Assembly (NCBI GenBank): GCA_964020155.1
Contig: OZ026560.1
Coordinates: 2,132,001-2,196,000, forward strand
Direction: 5' to 3'
DNA: 64,000 nucleotides
Origin: Chondrilla cf. caribensis
Lineage: Eukaryota; Porifera; Demospongiae; Chondrillida; Chondrillidae
Shown: positions 46,712-64,000 of the stretch, one piece after another
How positions within the stretch are numbered: position 1 is the first letter of the stretch
Layout of the letters: each line of letters opens with the position of its first letter
The notes under the pieces: generated by a model
What the model was told of the DNA's origin: nothing
Database searches by the model: none
Seen by the model: the letters and a program-made list of their open reading frames with translations, nothing else
Translations under genes and position numbers: made by a program

Positions 46712-48573
46712 ATGTCTGAAGGACACGAAGTGTTGCTACGATTGTGGACACTGCTGAATTCTCACCAATATGACATCAATGAAGTCGAAAGTCTCATTTC
46801 CAGTGGTAGACTCCTGGGTTATCTGTTTACTCAGTTGAAGACGGACGACGAGAAAGGATACAAGCGAATCCGTCCTGTACGTCGAAGGCCAGGCCTAGGC
46901 GTGTTGTTTTGAGAATAAACGGCTTTAGCTACTGCAGCTGGTGTTTGGTAATGATGGTAAACGGATTATAGTGGGAGATACATATTGTACTCCTCAGCCC
47001 AAATTCTTGACCTTCTGATAAAAATTCCAGCAATTTTGTTACGAGCTCGAGGGGATTAATCAATGAGTATCCCATGCATGTTACAAGTGATAAAAGTGAT
47101 TCCACCAAACTTATGTTCTTCATGTTTCCTGAATGTTTCTTCCTACTGAAGACTACCCTCAGCATTGAAAGGTTTAGGAAACACGGAGTGAAGCTGCATT
47201 TTTAAACCCTGTATCTAAAAACTCAACATGCTGTAATTTATTCTCATTCAAACCCTTATTTCTCCATTTAACGGATCAATATATATTATATAATATTATC
47301 TATATGTACGTGTGTGTTCAACTTTGTATAGTCTCTCCTTTTAACTTGTATCACCTATCAGGCTCAACGCTGTTTCATCATCTGCTACAGTGGGAGCCCC
47401 CTTCTCCACACATAGTGAGTATAACCAAATTTCTCCTGGACCAAGAGGAATGTCAGTCACTGCTATTGCAAAAAGTACACGTCTACAGAGACGAGATGAC
47501 ACCACTGCGACTAGCTCATTACAAAGAGGTAATTTGGGTTTTTAAGGTAGCTTAGTGTCATTGTAAGCTATGTAATATGACTGTGATTGTGAGTTGCTGA
47601 CACCAATTCATGGCAAAATGTTACCTGGTCTCCCTAAGCAAGTTGTACTGTATTCTTCCACCGTGTGAAGTTGTAGGATCCATCATTTAATTCTGTGTGC
47701 TTACATACAGTACAATCTGCGTACATTCAGTGTTCGATGAAAGCCTCCATTGATTTTGATGTGAGAGGGAAGAAACCTGTACCTGATGCCAAAATGGTTA
47801 GTGTGCACATGCTAGTGCTAGGCCTTGATACAGTACTTGAATTCTGCAAAAATGGTCCTGCATGATCCTTCACATTCAAATCTTGCTTCTAATATTATTA
47901 CATAGTGTATATTTGTGCATTGTTGCATGTGTGTGTGTTGTGGCATGTTTGTGTAGAGAGGAGGTGTTGTGTTTGTGTTCATGTGGGTGTTGCATGTGCG
48001 TTTGAGGATGCGGGTGTGAGTGTAGGTGTTCATTTAGTGTACATACATGTGTTCTTGTTTATCTACTGTATGTCTATGTCTTTATGTAGCCTGCTACAGT
48101 GTTTGTAGTGTATTCCATGTGAAGCCGGTCCTTGCTGTGTGTAGGTTTCTCTGAATGTTTATAGACAATTGAAGGAAATTCTTGAGATTGCTACAGCTGA
48201 ACAGGAGGCAAGTTGAATGATGAGTGATGCTAGTAAATGTGCTAATTTGTAAACTGCCGTCTGTCTGTAGGTGTGCTACAGAGTGACAAGGTGATAATTG
48301 ACAACATCAATTATTATCACCTTGTCACTACAGTAGAACAGCTATTGTACATAGACGGACTATGTACGTCTATTCTGTGTGATGTTACAATATTGCTTCA
48401 CCTTCACTCCAACACTGTATGGTACACAGGTGGACATTGTTTTGAAGAAATCAGTTGTTGAAGGAGAGAGGAGAATCACAACTAAGAAAGAGGAAATAGC
48501 TTCTCTCATAAAGCAACACATTGAAGCCGAAAAGTATGACTACAATCACAGATTGAATGCTCTGCACCTATAG
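46712..48573 (+). CDS. Gene P copy 3: ankyrin-repeat-like protein, ankyrin exon missing
   Basis: Exon A 46712-46876 (or to 46805 with the GTAGAC donor), C 47362-47528, D 47731-47796, E 48145-48207 (GC donor), F 48430-48573. All borders of copy 1 are kept, including GTAATT after C, and exon B is absent as in copy 1. With the early exon A donor the frame is open for 177 codons: a short N-terminal helix region, one ankyrin-like pair and a charged C-terminal tail. With the later donor the frame breaks in C. Function unknown. Confidence 0.45.
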
Positions 48574-50383
48574 CAGTGTTGAAACGTGTCTCAATGAACA
48601 TTGTTAATATGCAACCTATTATGTACATGTAATTGGCATATAGCTGTCAAGTTTATGTTTGTTGAAGATGAGGAAGCAGCTTTGGTTAGTTCCACTGACT
48701 TGGTACATAGCGGCAATGAAATTACAATAGTACTCGCAGTGTTAAAACCTATCCCAATTTGGGATAGTTTACTCACACAAGCAGTGCACCATATGTTACT
48801 ACTCATACACTGTAGTCATTTGTAACATATGTAGTTTGGTAGTTGTACTCTGAAAGTTCTACATAGCCGAGTACTAAAACTTTGTGTAAATTTGTATGTA
48901 TACTGTGCATTACTGTACCTGTCTTGTTTTGTTGTACGTACTTAGATGGCTTTGTGTCACATTGTTGATCATCTTTTGACCTCTGAGGAACAGCCAAACA
49001 TCAACCTGCCTCTGGATGAGGTGACTGTCAAGAGATTAGCCGTGAGTCACATGAAGCCTGTATGCATGAGTGGTGTTTGCGCACATCCATCTTTCAATGT
49101 GGATACTGTGTAGGGTTTGTAAGTGTTGGATATTATGCTGACAAAAATAGTATTCACGTGTAGTACATTGTTGTAATGTGCTTGCTTGGTGTGAATGTGA
49201 CTATATACTGTATATAGGTGAATTCCACAAATGTCTAGATTTGATAACATTAATTCACAAATAGTTTCTACTCCATTGGTTAGAAAGAATCCAATGCATG
49301 GATTCATCCTTCCATTAAAACCAGTAACTGGAGTTTAAATCTTTTGAGCTTGGGTGTGTTAGGTTTAGAAGAACCTTTGCTGAAGATATTACTTTCGGTA
49401 AAGCCATTTCACTTGAATTCTCACCCCATTTTCTAATTGTGGGCATTTTGAAGTCGGCCATCTTTTTTCTTACAATATAAATTATAATATAAATTTAATG
49501 TTGCGGCTATGCATAGAAACACATATTATACAATATTATATTATACCGGAAGTCGACATACAAATTGTAATCAGTCCTCCAAAATATGTGTTCCATGAAA
49601 ATTAGCACTCATATGCTATGTGGTACTTGTTATAGGTTTTGTTGGGATGGTCTCCTTCTATCTCAGACTTGTGCTACATCACCTGGTACTTATCTTTTGC
49701 AACCAAAGACACAAGTATGCACCAGTTTGTATGGAATGAGGTTAGATATTGTCAATATGATGTTATGTACATAAATTGTACATAATAATATTATGTACAT
49801 ACATATGTACATAAATTTTATTATCAGATCTAGACACATCGTTAGGATGATATCTGTTGCTATATACGTATTCAGAGGTAATGCAGCCTCAATAATAGGT
49901 GCGTGTAACACTAATATGGAGCACTTGTTTTTAGAGTTAATTTGGTTTAATTTCCTGTAATAATAATAATATTATAATAATTATTATTCAACTTATATAA
50001 CGTTCTTCTCTCTCTTCTCCACATGCATCATGAGGGTTATTGTAAGTGGTTGTAGTGACATGTGCATGCACAGATCAGTGCACGTCCCCATTTAGCTGGG
50101 ATCTATATTATCTGTATGGAAACAATAAATCTGTTTATGTACAGATTACACTATATGCATAATAACAATATGTACCAATATGCAGCTATGTTTGTATGTA
50201 GTAAATATGGTAGCACACTCGGTTGGATCTTGTGAAGGATGGGCTTAAACAGTATGATAACGTTTGATTATTATTGATAAATGTGTTCAATGATATAATG
50301 TTCTAAAGATAAATGAATGAATTTGATCTGTAAGATATTCTAAGTGTGAAATACTTTAAATGTAACCTTTGGCTTGTTCTTGA
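48574..50383. other. Region between gene P and LLTP gene, unit 3
   Basis: Equivalent of 4796-6593. The VEDEEAALVSSTD piece is open (TGG where unit 1 has TAG), and the LPLDEVTV piece keeps its AG acceptor but has AAG for ATG within it (VKRLA). An extra AATATTAT insertion lies at about 49785. No confirmed gene. Confidence 0.3.
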
Positions 50384-57088
<6,705 letters not shown>

Positions 57089-57784
57089 AATTCCTCTCCT
57101 GGAAAAGGAAAAGAGACGTCACAGCTTTCTTGTAAGATCAGTTGAATTGAGTCCAGGGAAATTCTGATTTGCTGGAGTGCTTGCTGGCAGCTGCTCCAGC
57201 TACCATTATATAAGAAATCTTAATGATATTCATTACATACCACATCCTGTATTTCATAATGTGCGAATGTTATAGTCTACAACAGCTTCTACCACATGGA
57301 CAGAAGTTTTGTCATGCCTCCAGACAGTCAATACAAATAGGTTTCCTTTGATTCCATTATGTCATGATTGACCTCACGGTGACCAGAGTGACTTCCGTCC
57401 ACCCACACTAACCCTCACTAAAATTTACCTGTTGCTTTCTTGTGGTTTGGCCTATCTAATCCAATACAACCTCGTGGTATATTCTGTCAACGTTGGGTAT
57501 GGTGGACACTCTCACCTGGTGGTCCAATCCAACCAACCAGATAGTAGTAGAAGCCTTCTGAACCAAAGGCAAATGTGTCACAGCCATCCCGATTGATACA
57601 TACATATAACTATCAAGACGTGTCTTACAAATGTCCTAGCAGGATGTCATGACGTCAGTGAAACACATAATCCAAATACACCACCACTACCACCACCATG
57701 TACATAACACTTTTCAAGTCTATGGATATATACATGTACTTTAACCAATGTAGAAAATTGACCAAACAGAGGTTATACCATATA

Positions 57785-57975
57785 CACTTTAACTTTCACA
57801 GGGTTAAACGTATGTGGATTGTGACTTTTCACTACTTTAGTGTTATTATTCTTGTGGTTTTGACACAACCGCAGACGTGCCGCCATCTGGTCCAAATATT
57901 CACAAGACAAAACTTTCACGGATGGCTGCTGATCTGTGAAAACTGCAAAAGTTTAATCCCACAAAAGTTAAAGTG
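57785..57975. mobile_element. MITE type 1 (unit 3 copy)
   Basis: Orthologue of 13672-13862 with the same terminal inverted repeats. Confidence 0.7.
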
Positions 57976-58151
57976 CATACATCATTGATACGAGCCCTCT
58001 GTCTGCAGGATATGTACACTACTGTATAATAGTACGTTGGTACCACTTCACAGATAAGACGATTACAGACAATAATCTACAATTTACATTGCATATTCAA
58101 ATACGTTCACAAGTTGAAAGGTTTGTAACACAAATTGGCCTGGACTTTATT

Positions 58152-58376
58152 TAGTGGTTAAGACATGGGCACAAAGGCATTATGACATATAAAATACCGA
58201 GTCCTGAGGGCACGAAGCGCCCAAGGGCGAGTGTTTTTTATATGTCATAATGCCCAAGTGTTCATGTCTTAACCATTATAGCATCCGTTGCTAACACTTT
58301 ATACTGTTGCTAGCGCTTTATACATTATAAAATTGCTGTATACAGATATCGTACTGTTTCTATGGTAACGGATGCT
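58152..58376. mobile_element. MITE type 2 (unit 3 copy)
   Basis: Orthologue of 14039-14263. It agrees with unit 1, not unit 2, across the variable loop. Confidence 0.85.
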
Positions 58377-58957
58377 ATATTGTAGTACTATGCCCATGTA
58401 TATGACTATACAGGTCATAGTATAGTCTATAATGGCGACTGTATATCAGAACCTGTTTTGACTATAGAGAATTTTTGTGTTGTGTTTTATGTTGTAAAAT
58501 CCTGGTTATTACATGCACTGTGGACAGAGGATGTAGCATCTTCATGCATGAGATGTAAGTATGCATTAATATATTAGGAGTCACCTGCACGTGTGTGTGT
58601 GTGTGTGTGTACACATACCAATACGTATATTATTTACACTATTATAATAACTCTGTTAGGCTTTTTGATAAATACCACTCCTTGTCAGTAACCCTGGTAG
58701 CATTTGAAAGTTTATGCAGCACATCGATAATCCACAATAATAAATACTCATATTATTGCATAATGTCACGAAATGCACCGACTACAATTACTAATAAGAT
58801 TCTTGTGTACTACAGTCCAACTTGCTTAGTAAGTTCCTTGAAGCTAGGGCACACCAAATTCAGTATTTTTTATCAGATCAGATCTTATCCTATCAGTACT
58901 GGTTGACTAGTGTACAAGACCTAGGGACTGAGTGATGTGTGTGTATTAACAGCAATA

Positions 58958-59025
58958 TGTACTAACCAGGAGTGTGTACTAACCAGGAGTGTGTGCTAAC
59001 CAGGAGTGTATGCTAACCAGGAGTC
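58958..59025. repeat. 17-bp tandem repeat, four copies (unit 3)
   Basis: Orthologue of 14845-14912. Confidence 0.9.
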
Positions 59026-60844
59026 ACCTACACTGTACAGCCAAAGTCATTGTCAGATACCCGGACTAAGATTTGCGCAGCAGAACCTCCAAGTTGATAA
59101 TCCAATTGCAACACAATTAGTGGGAATACGTGGCCTTGTGTTGAACTAACAAGGTTTTTGGTTTGCAAAGGTCTTTACAGCACAGTCTGTAATGATGGAT
59201 GTATTGTAGAACCTGTTCTGACTATGGAGACTTTTTGATAATGAAGGCGATATGGAAGTTCCACTGTGTATTATTATATTTAAATCAAATCAGGTAGAAT
59301 ACAACCTGTCAGTGGTGAATGCAGGCAAAATCAAAATCTAGAACCTGCTGGGTGATGCCTTTGTAGGTGTATGGACACACATGCATACCTGGAAGTGGGT
59401 GTGTCGAATCATCAGCAAAATGGCTGCTAATCAAAGTGAACGTTGAAAATGGATAATACATTTTGATAGCAGTTCTTCCAGAGGACAAACATACACATAA
59501 TAATAGGTATGTCCTTTGGAACAAGTACAGTTGATCCTTAAATTAGCAAAGAAATGAACATATGAAATTAACAGGCATGTGCTGGAATTTCTGGTCTGTT
59601 ATAGGAGGGTATGGATGAAGTTCCAGCTATGGATTAATAGACAACCATGAGGCTATGTTCTATGCTGAACTTTCACCTCAGCATTGTATTACTTGTAGTC
59701 AGTTTTCAACACTGTAGGTTGGTTTATTTGACATTAATGAAGTGCTAATCGATCAATGTACAGTTTTAGCAAGTATCCAATCAAGCTGAGGAACATGTGT
59801 CCATAGAGCCTGATGAATCCCAGCTGTGTGTGTGTACGGGTACGGGATATAGACACACCAGCCAGGGCTTTGATCTTCCCTCCACTGGAATACAAGTCTG
59901 TGTGTATACGTACAAATATTATTGATGTTAGATGTAAAGGAAACTTCCAAGCATGACCATGTTGTCCAGGCCATTCACTTCGGCAACATCACTTCCTATG
60001 GAGCACAGCACATCACGCCAACACACACACACACAACTTAGTTCACATAAAAGACTTCATTTCCTTATCAACTCCAGTAACACCAACATTGGCTGGGTGG
60101 ACCCGTGGTAGCTTCTGAATTTGGTGATAAACTTCCTTGGCTTCCTTTACTCACACACCACAAGGAGCATAATACAAATAGATTATGTGATCTATGCAAT
60201 ACTTCACACATACTACAGCATTGGGTCATTTATACACCATGGGCATGTACACTCGCAGTCTGTTGTCAAAACAGCAAAGGCCACATCCTCTAGAATCCAA
60301 TAGCTAGAGTTTATGTCTCTGATGCAACAAGGATATACAACAGAATCCTTCTAATACAGGATTCTGTGGTTGCATACATTGATTACTACTGACTAAGCAT
60401 TTGCTACATGGAAAAAAATATGGAGAGTTAATTTGACAGTTTAGCATGTTTATGAAGTACTCACACACACCAACTTGCTACTACACACTATGTTGGGTGC
60501 CTGCTATCTCCCAGTGCAGCATTTAACACTAGAGGAACAAGAATTTCCACTCCAACAGAAAATCTTAGCAATACCATTTACAGCTAATAGGGCACGGACC
60601 ATCGTGCCATCTTGAGCAGTGAGGACTGAATCTCTCTCATTCTCTCCATCATGCAACATCACCAAATCAAACATATGTGTTAGCCAGGTATCATCTGTTC
60701 ATCAACTACACTTACACATATTTTTTTGCTTCAACGTGTATCCACGACACACTTTTAATTTCATCATCTACAGTATGTAATGTGACATGGTGTATGTACT
60801 GTATGAAACATTCTTCACAAAGAGATGAAGCAAAATATTCAGAC

Positions 60845-63110
60845 GATATCACATCCAAGTTTGGTGCACATACCTCAACAAAGTGCTTCTTAATAGAGTC
60901 TACATAACAGCATATATACGTACGTACATACATACACTAAAGAATTACACAGAACACTTCATTTGTATCATTTGAGATGTACGTATGTAAAATGTTATGA
61001 TACCAGTTTGTGTTTACACCACCACTCCCACTGCACTGCACACATGAAATTGTACATGTACTACATTTGCCAGCAGTCAATACCATATACAGTATAGCAC
61101 TTCTCACCACATGCAGCCTGAGTGGCTGCGTGTGGGCTGATCATAGACAATTGACAACTTTTGAATCAATTAGAATTGCCTTACCTTCTGATGGCTCCGA
61201 GTGAAATTAAAAGTCACTTCTCTAGCTGGTTACTGTTTGAGCTTGTAGGTTAAATGATGATTGGTATTTGTCGACATGTCGCCCACCATCAATCACGAGC
61301 TTCACCACACACTGAGGACTCACTGGTAGCATAACACAATGTACACACGAAGCAAAGAACTGTACAAACGTACAGTGTGGTTATCATAGAGTACAGTACA
61401 TTCTTTATGTAGGGTTGACACAAAAACAAAATGGCTACCCTTCAACAAGCATACATTACATGAATGATTTGGAAATATTTTGTATTGCTGAATATATTGA
61501 AGTGAAACCTCTCCACTATAAACCTCTGAATTAATGAAATCGTCATAATAAGGATAACAATCTGGTTCCCAGTGTAGCACTGTAGTGTGTACATATTGAA
61601 TGACCTCTGAATTGAGGACACCTTTTTGATAAGGGCATGAAGTTAAGGTCCAACAGTGTCCTTTATAGAGAGGTTCCCTTGTATAGGGTATGTTGGAGTG
61701 CAGGGGGTACACAAGAGGAAAATCCAGTTTTATTTAAGACAAAACACTTTTGAAACAATTCTGACAGTATCTAGTTCAGCAGTTATATGTACATTGTAAC
61801 AGAGACGTCAATTCGTAGACAGTGTTTCAGTAGTGTTTCAGCATTGGTATAACTGTTATTTTCATCACGTGTCAATCCAAATGGCCGGGTAACTCGGAAC
61901 GGGAATGAATACCCCGAACACCAAACTAACTCCAAGTTCATGCATGCAAGTGTTATCCCCACAGATGTAAGTGATTCAATGGTAGAAGACAGTTGTTCGT
62001 AGCTCAACATTGCTATACCTAAAGACTTCAATTATGAGTTACTCCCATTTATTCCAAATCCAGCATTTCCCATTTATGCAGCATTGATTTTGCATGAAAA
62101 TGACCAAGTGTACTGTCAACATGCCTAACAGCATCCTTTAATTAAATACATACAAGTTTTTGCTTGTTAAATAGAACTACAGTAGAACCTCTCTATTAAG
62201 GACTCTTTGGAACTACAATATTTTGTCCTCAATGTTTGCACAGATGTTTGCTCAATCCAGAAGACAGTCAATACACATCAGTACCCCACTGGGAGTCAAA
62301 TATGATCTCCATATTACAGATATTCATTCCACTTAGACACTTGTAATAGAGATAGAGGCTACACTCAGGTTCGTACACAGGGTTATCCAAAGGAGGGTGG
62401 GTAAGTGATGAGGTTAAGTTCAAAATTGAAATAGTAACAGCTTTGACAGATTCATTCCCTGCAGACCCCTTTGTGGGCTTCTCAACTGGCTTTTTGCATG
62501 GATAGGTTCACTGGGCATTGAGCTGTTGGCTATGTAACCGGATTTATCCAACACCTGGTTTAGCTCACACATTTCCAAGGCATAACCAGTGGCCACTGTA
62601 ACCCTATTTACCAATTTGCTACATGTGTATGTTAGTGTAAGTGGACTCTGTTGTTGTTTTGACTTGGACCCTTGTTACATGTACACTGTATAAGGTTTCT
62701 ACATCAATAGAATTTCACACACACACACAAACATACATACATGTACACACTATGTTTGACCATTCACAGTACTAGTGCCATGTGTATGTCTGTGGTTAAA
62801 CCACTTGCTACAAAGAGCAATTCAGGCTAGTTTAGGTAGACATTACAGAGCTGTACAGGGTTAGAGTGATGTGTACGTAGGTGATATAACCTACCTACCA
62901 TACCATATAACCTACCTACCATATAGAACCTACCATCGCTTACTACTTCCAAATCGACTTTATTTACAGCATCTTCCATACAGCAAGCCATAGATTATAA
63001 AAGACATTCCGATCCATCCGTGACAAAAGAGGGCTCCTTCATACGTCACAGAACGTATGCGTACGTTGCGTCACGTGGTAAGGGTCTGACTAACTGCAGA
63101 AAGTTCAAAA
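60845..63110. other. Unit 4 leader: repeat-derived DNA, no convincing gene
   Basis: Matches 44446-46711 except for two substitutions (61602, 62565). It carries the same broken exon-like piece and nothing else that I can support. Confidence 0.45.
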
Positions 63111-64000
63111 ATGTCTGAAGGACACGAAGTGTTGCTACGATTGTGGACACTGCTGAATTCTCACCAATATGACATCAATGAAGTCGAAAGTCTCATTTCC
63201 AGTGGTAGACTCCTGGGTTATCTGTTTACTCAGTTGAAGACGGACGACGAGAAAGGATACAAGCGAATCCGTCCTGTACGTCGAAGGCCAGGCCTAGGCG
63301 TGTTGTTTTGAGAATAAACGGCTTTAGCTACTGCAGCTGGTGTTTGGTAATGATGGTAAACGGATTATAGTGGGAGATACATATTGTACTCCTCAGCCCA
63401 AATTCTTGACCTTCTGATAAAAATTCCAGCAATTTTGTTACGAGCTCGAGGGGATTAATCAATGAGTATCCCATGCATGTTACAAGTGATAAAAGTGATT
63501 CCACCAAACTTATGTTCTTCATGTTTCCTGAATGTTTCTTCCTACTGAAGACTACCCTCAGCATTGAAAGGTTTAGGAAACACGGAGTGAAGCTGCATTT
63601 TTAAACCCTGTATCTAAAAACTCAACATGCTGTAATTTATTCTCATTCAAACCCTTATTTCTCCATTTAACGGATCAATATATATTATATAATATTATCT
63701 ATATGTACGTGTGTGTTCAACTTTGTATAGTCTCTCCTTTTAACTTGTATCACCTATCAGGCTCAACGCTGTTTCATCATCTGCTACAGTGGGAGCCCCC
63801 TTCTCCACACATAGTGAGTATAACCAAATTTCTCCTGGACCAAGAGGAATGTCAGTCACTGCTATTGCAAAAAGTACACGTCTACAGAGACGAGATGACA
63901 CCACTGCGACTAGCTCATTACAAAGAGGTAATTTGGGTTTTTAAGGTAGCTTAGTGTCATTGTAAGCTATGTAATATGACAGTGATTGTGAGTTGCTGAC
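63111..64000 (+). CDS. Gene P copy 4 (partial, 3' end outside window)
   Basis: Exon A 63111-63275 and exon C 63761-63927 with intact CAG acceptor and GTAATT donor; identical to copy 3 over the visible part. Exon B is absent. Exons D-F would lie beyond the window. Confidence 0.45.

Larger units (their letters stand above)
57089..60844. other. Unit 3 tail: LLTP upstream region, MITEs and repeats
   Basis: Equivalent to 12976-16766, with MITE type 1 (57785-57975), MITE type 2 (58152-58376) and the 17-bp repeat (58958-59025). The minus-strand MFDLVMLHDGENERD frame near 60510-60690 ends early. No confirmed gene. Confidence 0.4.
60845..64000. repeat. Tandem segmental-duplication unit 4 (partial, runs off window)
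   Basis: Start of a fourth copy. It aligns to 44446-47601 at a constant offset of 16,399 bp. I found only three substitutions (45203/61602, 46166/62565, 47582/63981) and no indel. It includes the unit leader and the first exons of gene P. The rest lies beyond the window, so a fourth LLTP gene is expected to follow. Confidence 0.95.

Overview
This is eukaryotic, almost certainly metazoan, nuclear DNA. Genes are split by short introns (mostly about 70-350 bp) with GT-AG borders, the host sequence is AT-rich, and it is full of microsatellites, MITE-like foldbacks and TACATGTA-type words. The gene content (a large-lipid-transfer-type secreted protein, an ankyrin-like gene) and a DASNAFN-type reverse transcriptase family would fit a sponge or another non-bilaterian marine invertebrate. 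That placement is inference; nothing here names a species.

The window is a head-to-tail array of one roughly 16.4-kb unit: unit 1 = 1-16766, unit 2 = 16767-44445, unit 3 = 44446-60844, unit 4 = 60845-64000 (cut by the window end). Each full unit holds, left to right: a repeat-rich leader, a small plus-strand ankyrin-like gene ('gene P', about +2.9 to +4.8 kb in the unit), unassigned exon-like pieces, a 17-exon minus-strand gene for a 1,047-residue secreted protein with a vitellogenin-N / large lipid transfer protein (LLTP) signature (+6.6 to +13.0 kb), then a MITE- and repeat-rich tail. I rebuilt all 17 exons in all three full copies. Exon lengths are identical (total 3,144 nt, a multiple of three) and every copy looks intact. 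Gene P is whole in none of the copies under its fullest model: the ankyrin exon survives only in unit 2, which has lost a splice donor and the terminal exon.

Unit 2 is longer because a CpG-richer block of about 10.6 kb (17003-27615) replaced about 165 bp of the unit. The block holds two related same-strand genes for a reverse transcriptase followed by a zinc knuckle and a PD-(D/E)XK-like nuclease, the architecture of restriction-like-endonuclease non-LTR retrotransposons. A perfect 30-bp inverted repeat (17142-17171 and 27099-27128) brackets both genes, which is not expected of such retrotransposons. Gene 1 has an intact RT-nuclease core; gene 2 carries two frameshifts and two nonsense codons. 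Unit 2 also carries a 688-bp MULE-like element with a 9-bp target duplication and a MITE whose empty site is preserved in units 1 and 3.

Units 3 and 4 differ by only three substitutions and no indels that I could find over their 3.15-kb overlap, while units 1, 2 and 3 differ by many SNPs and indels and show switching pairwise affinity. This fits repeated unequal exchange and gene conversion, or, for 3/4, an assembly duplicate.
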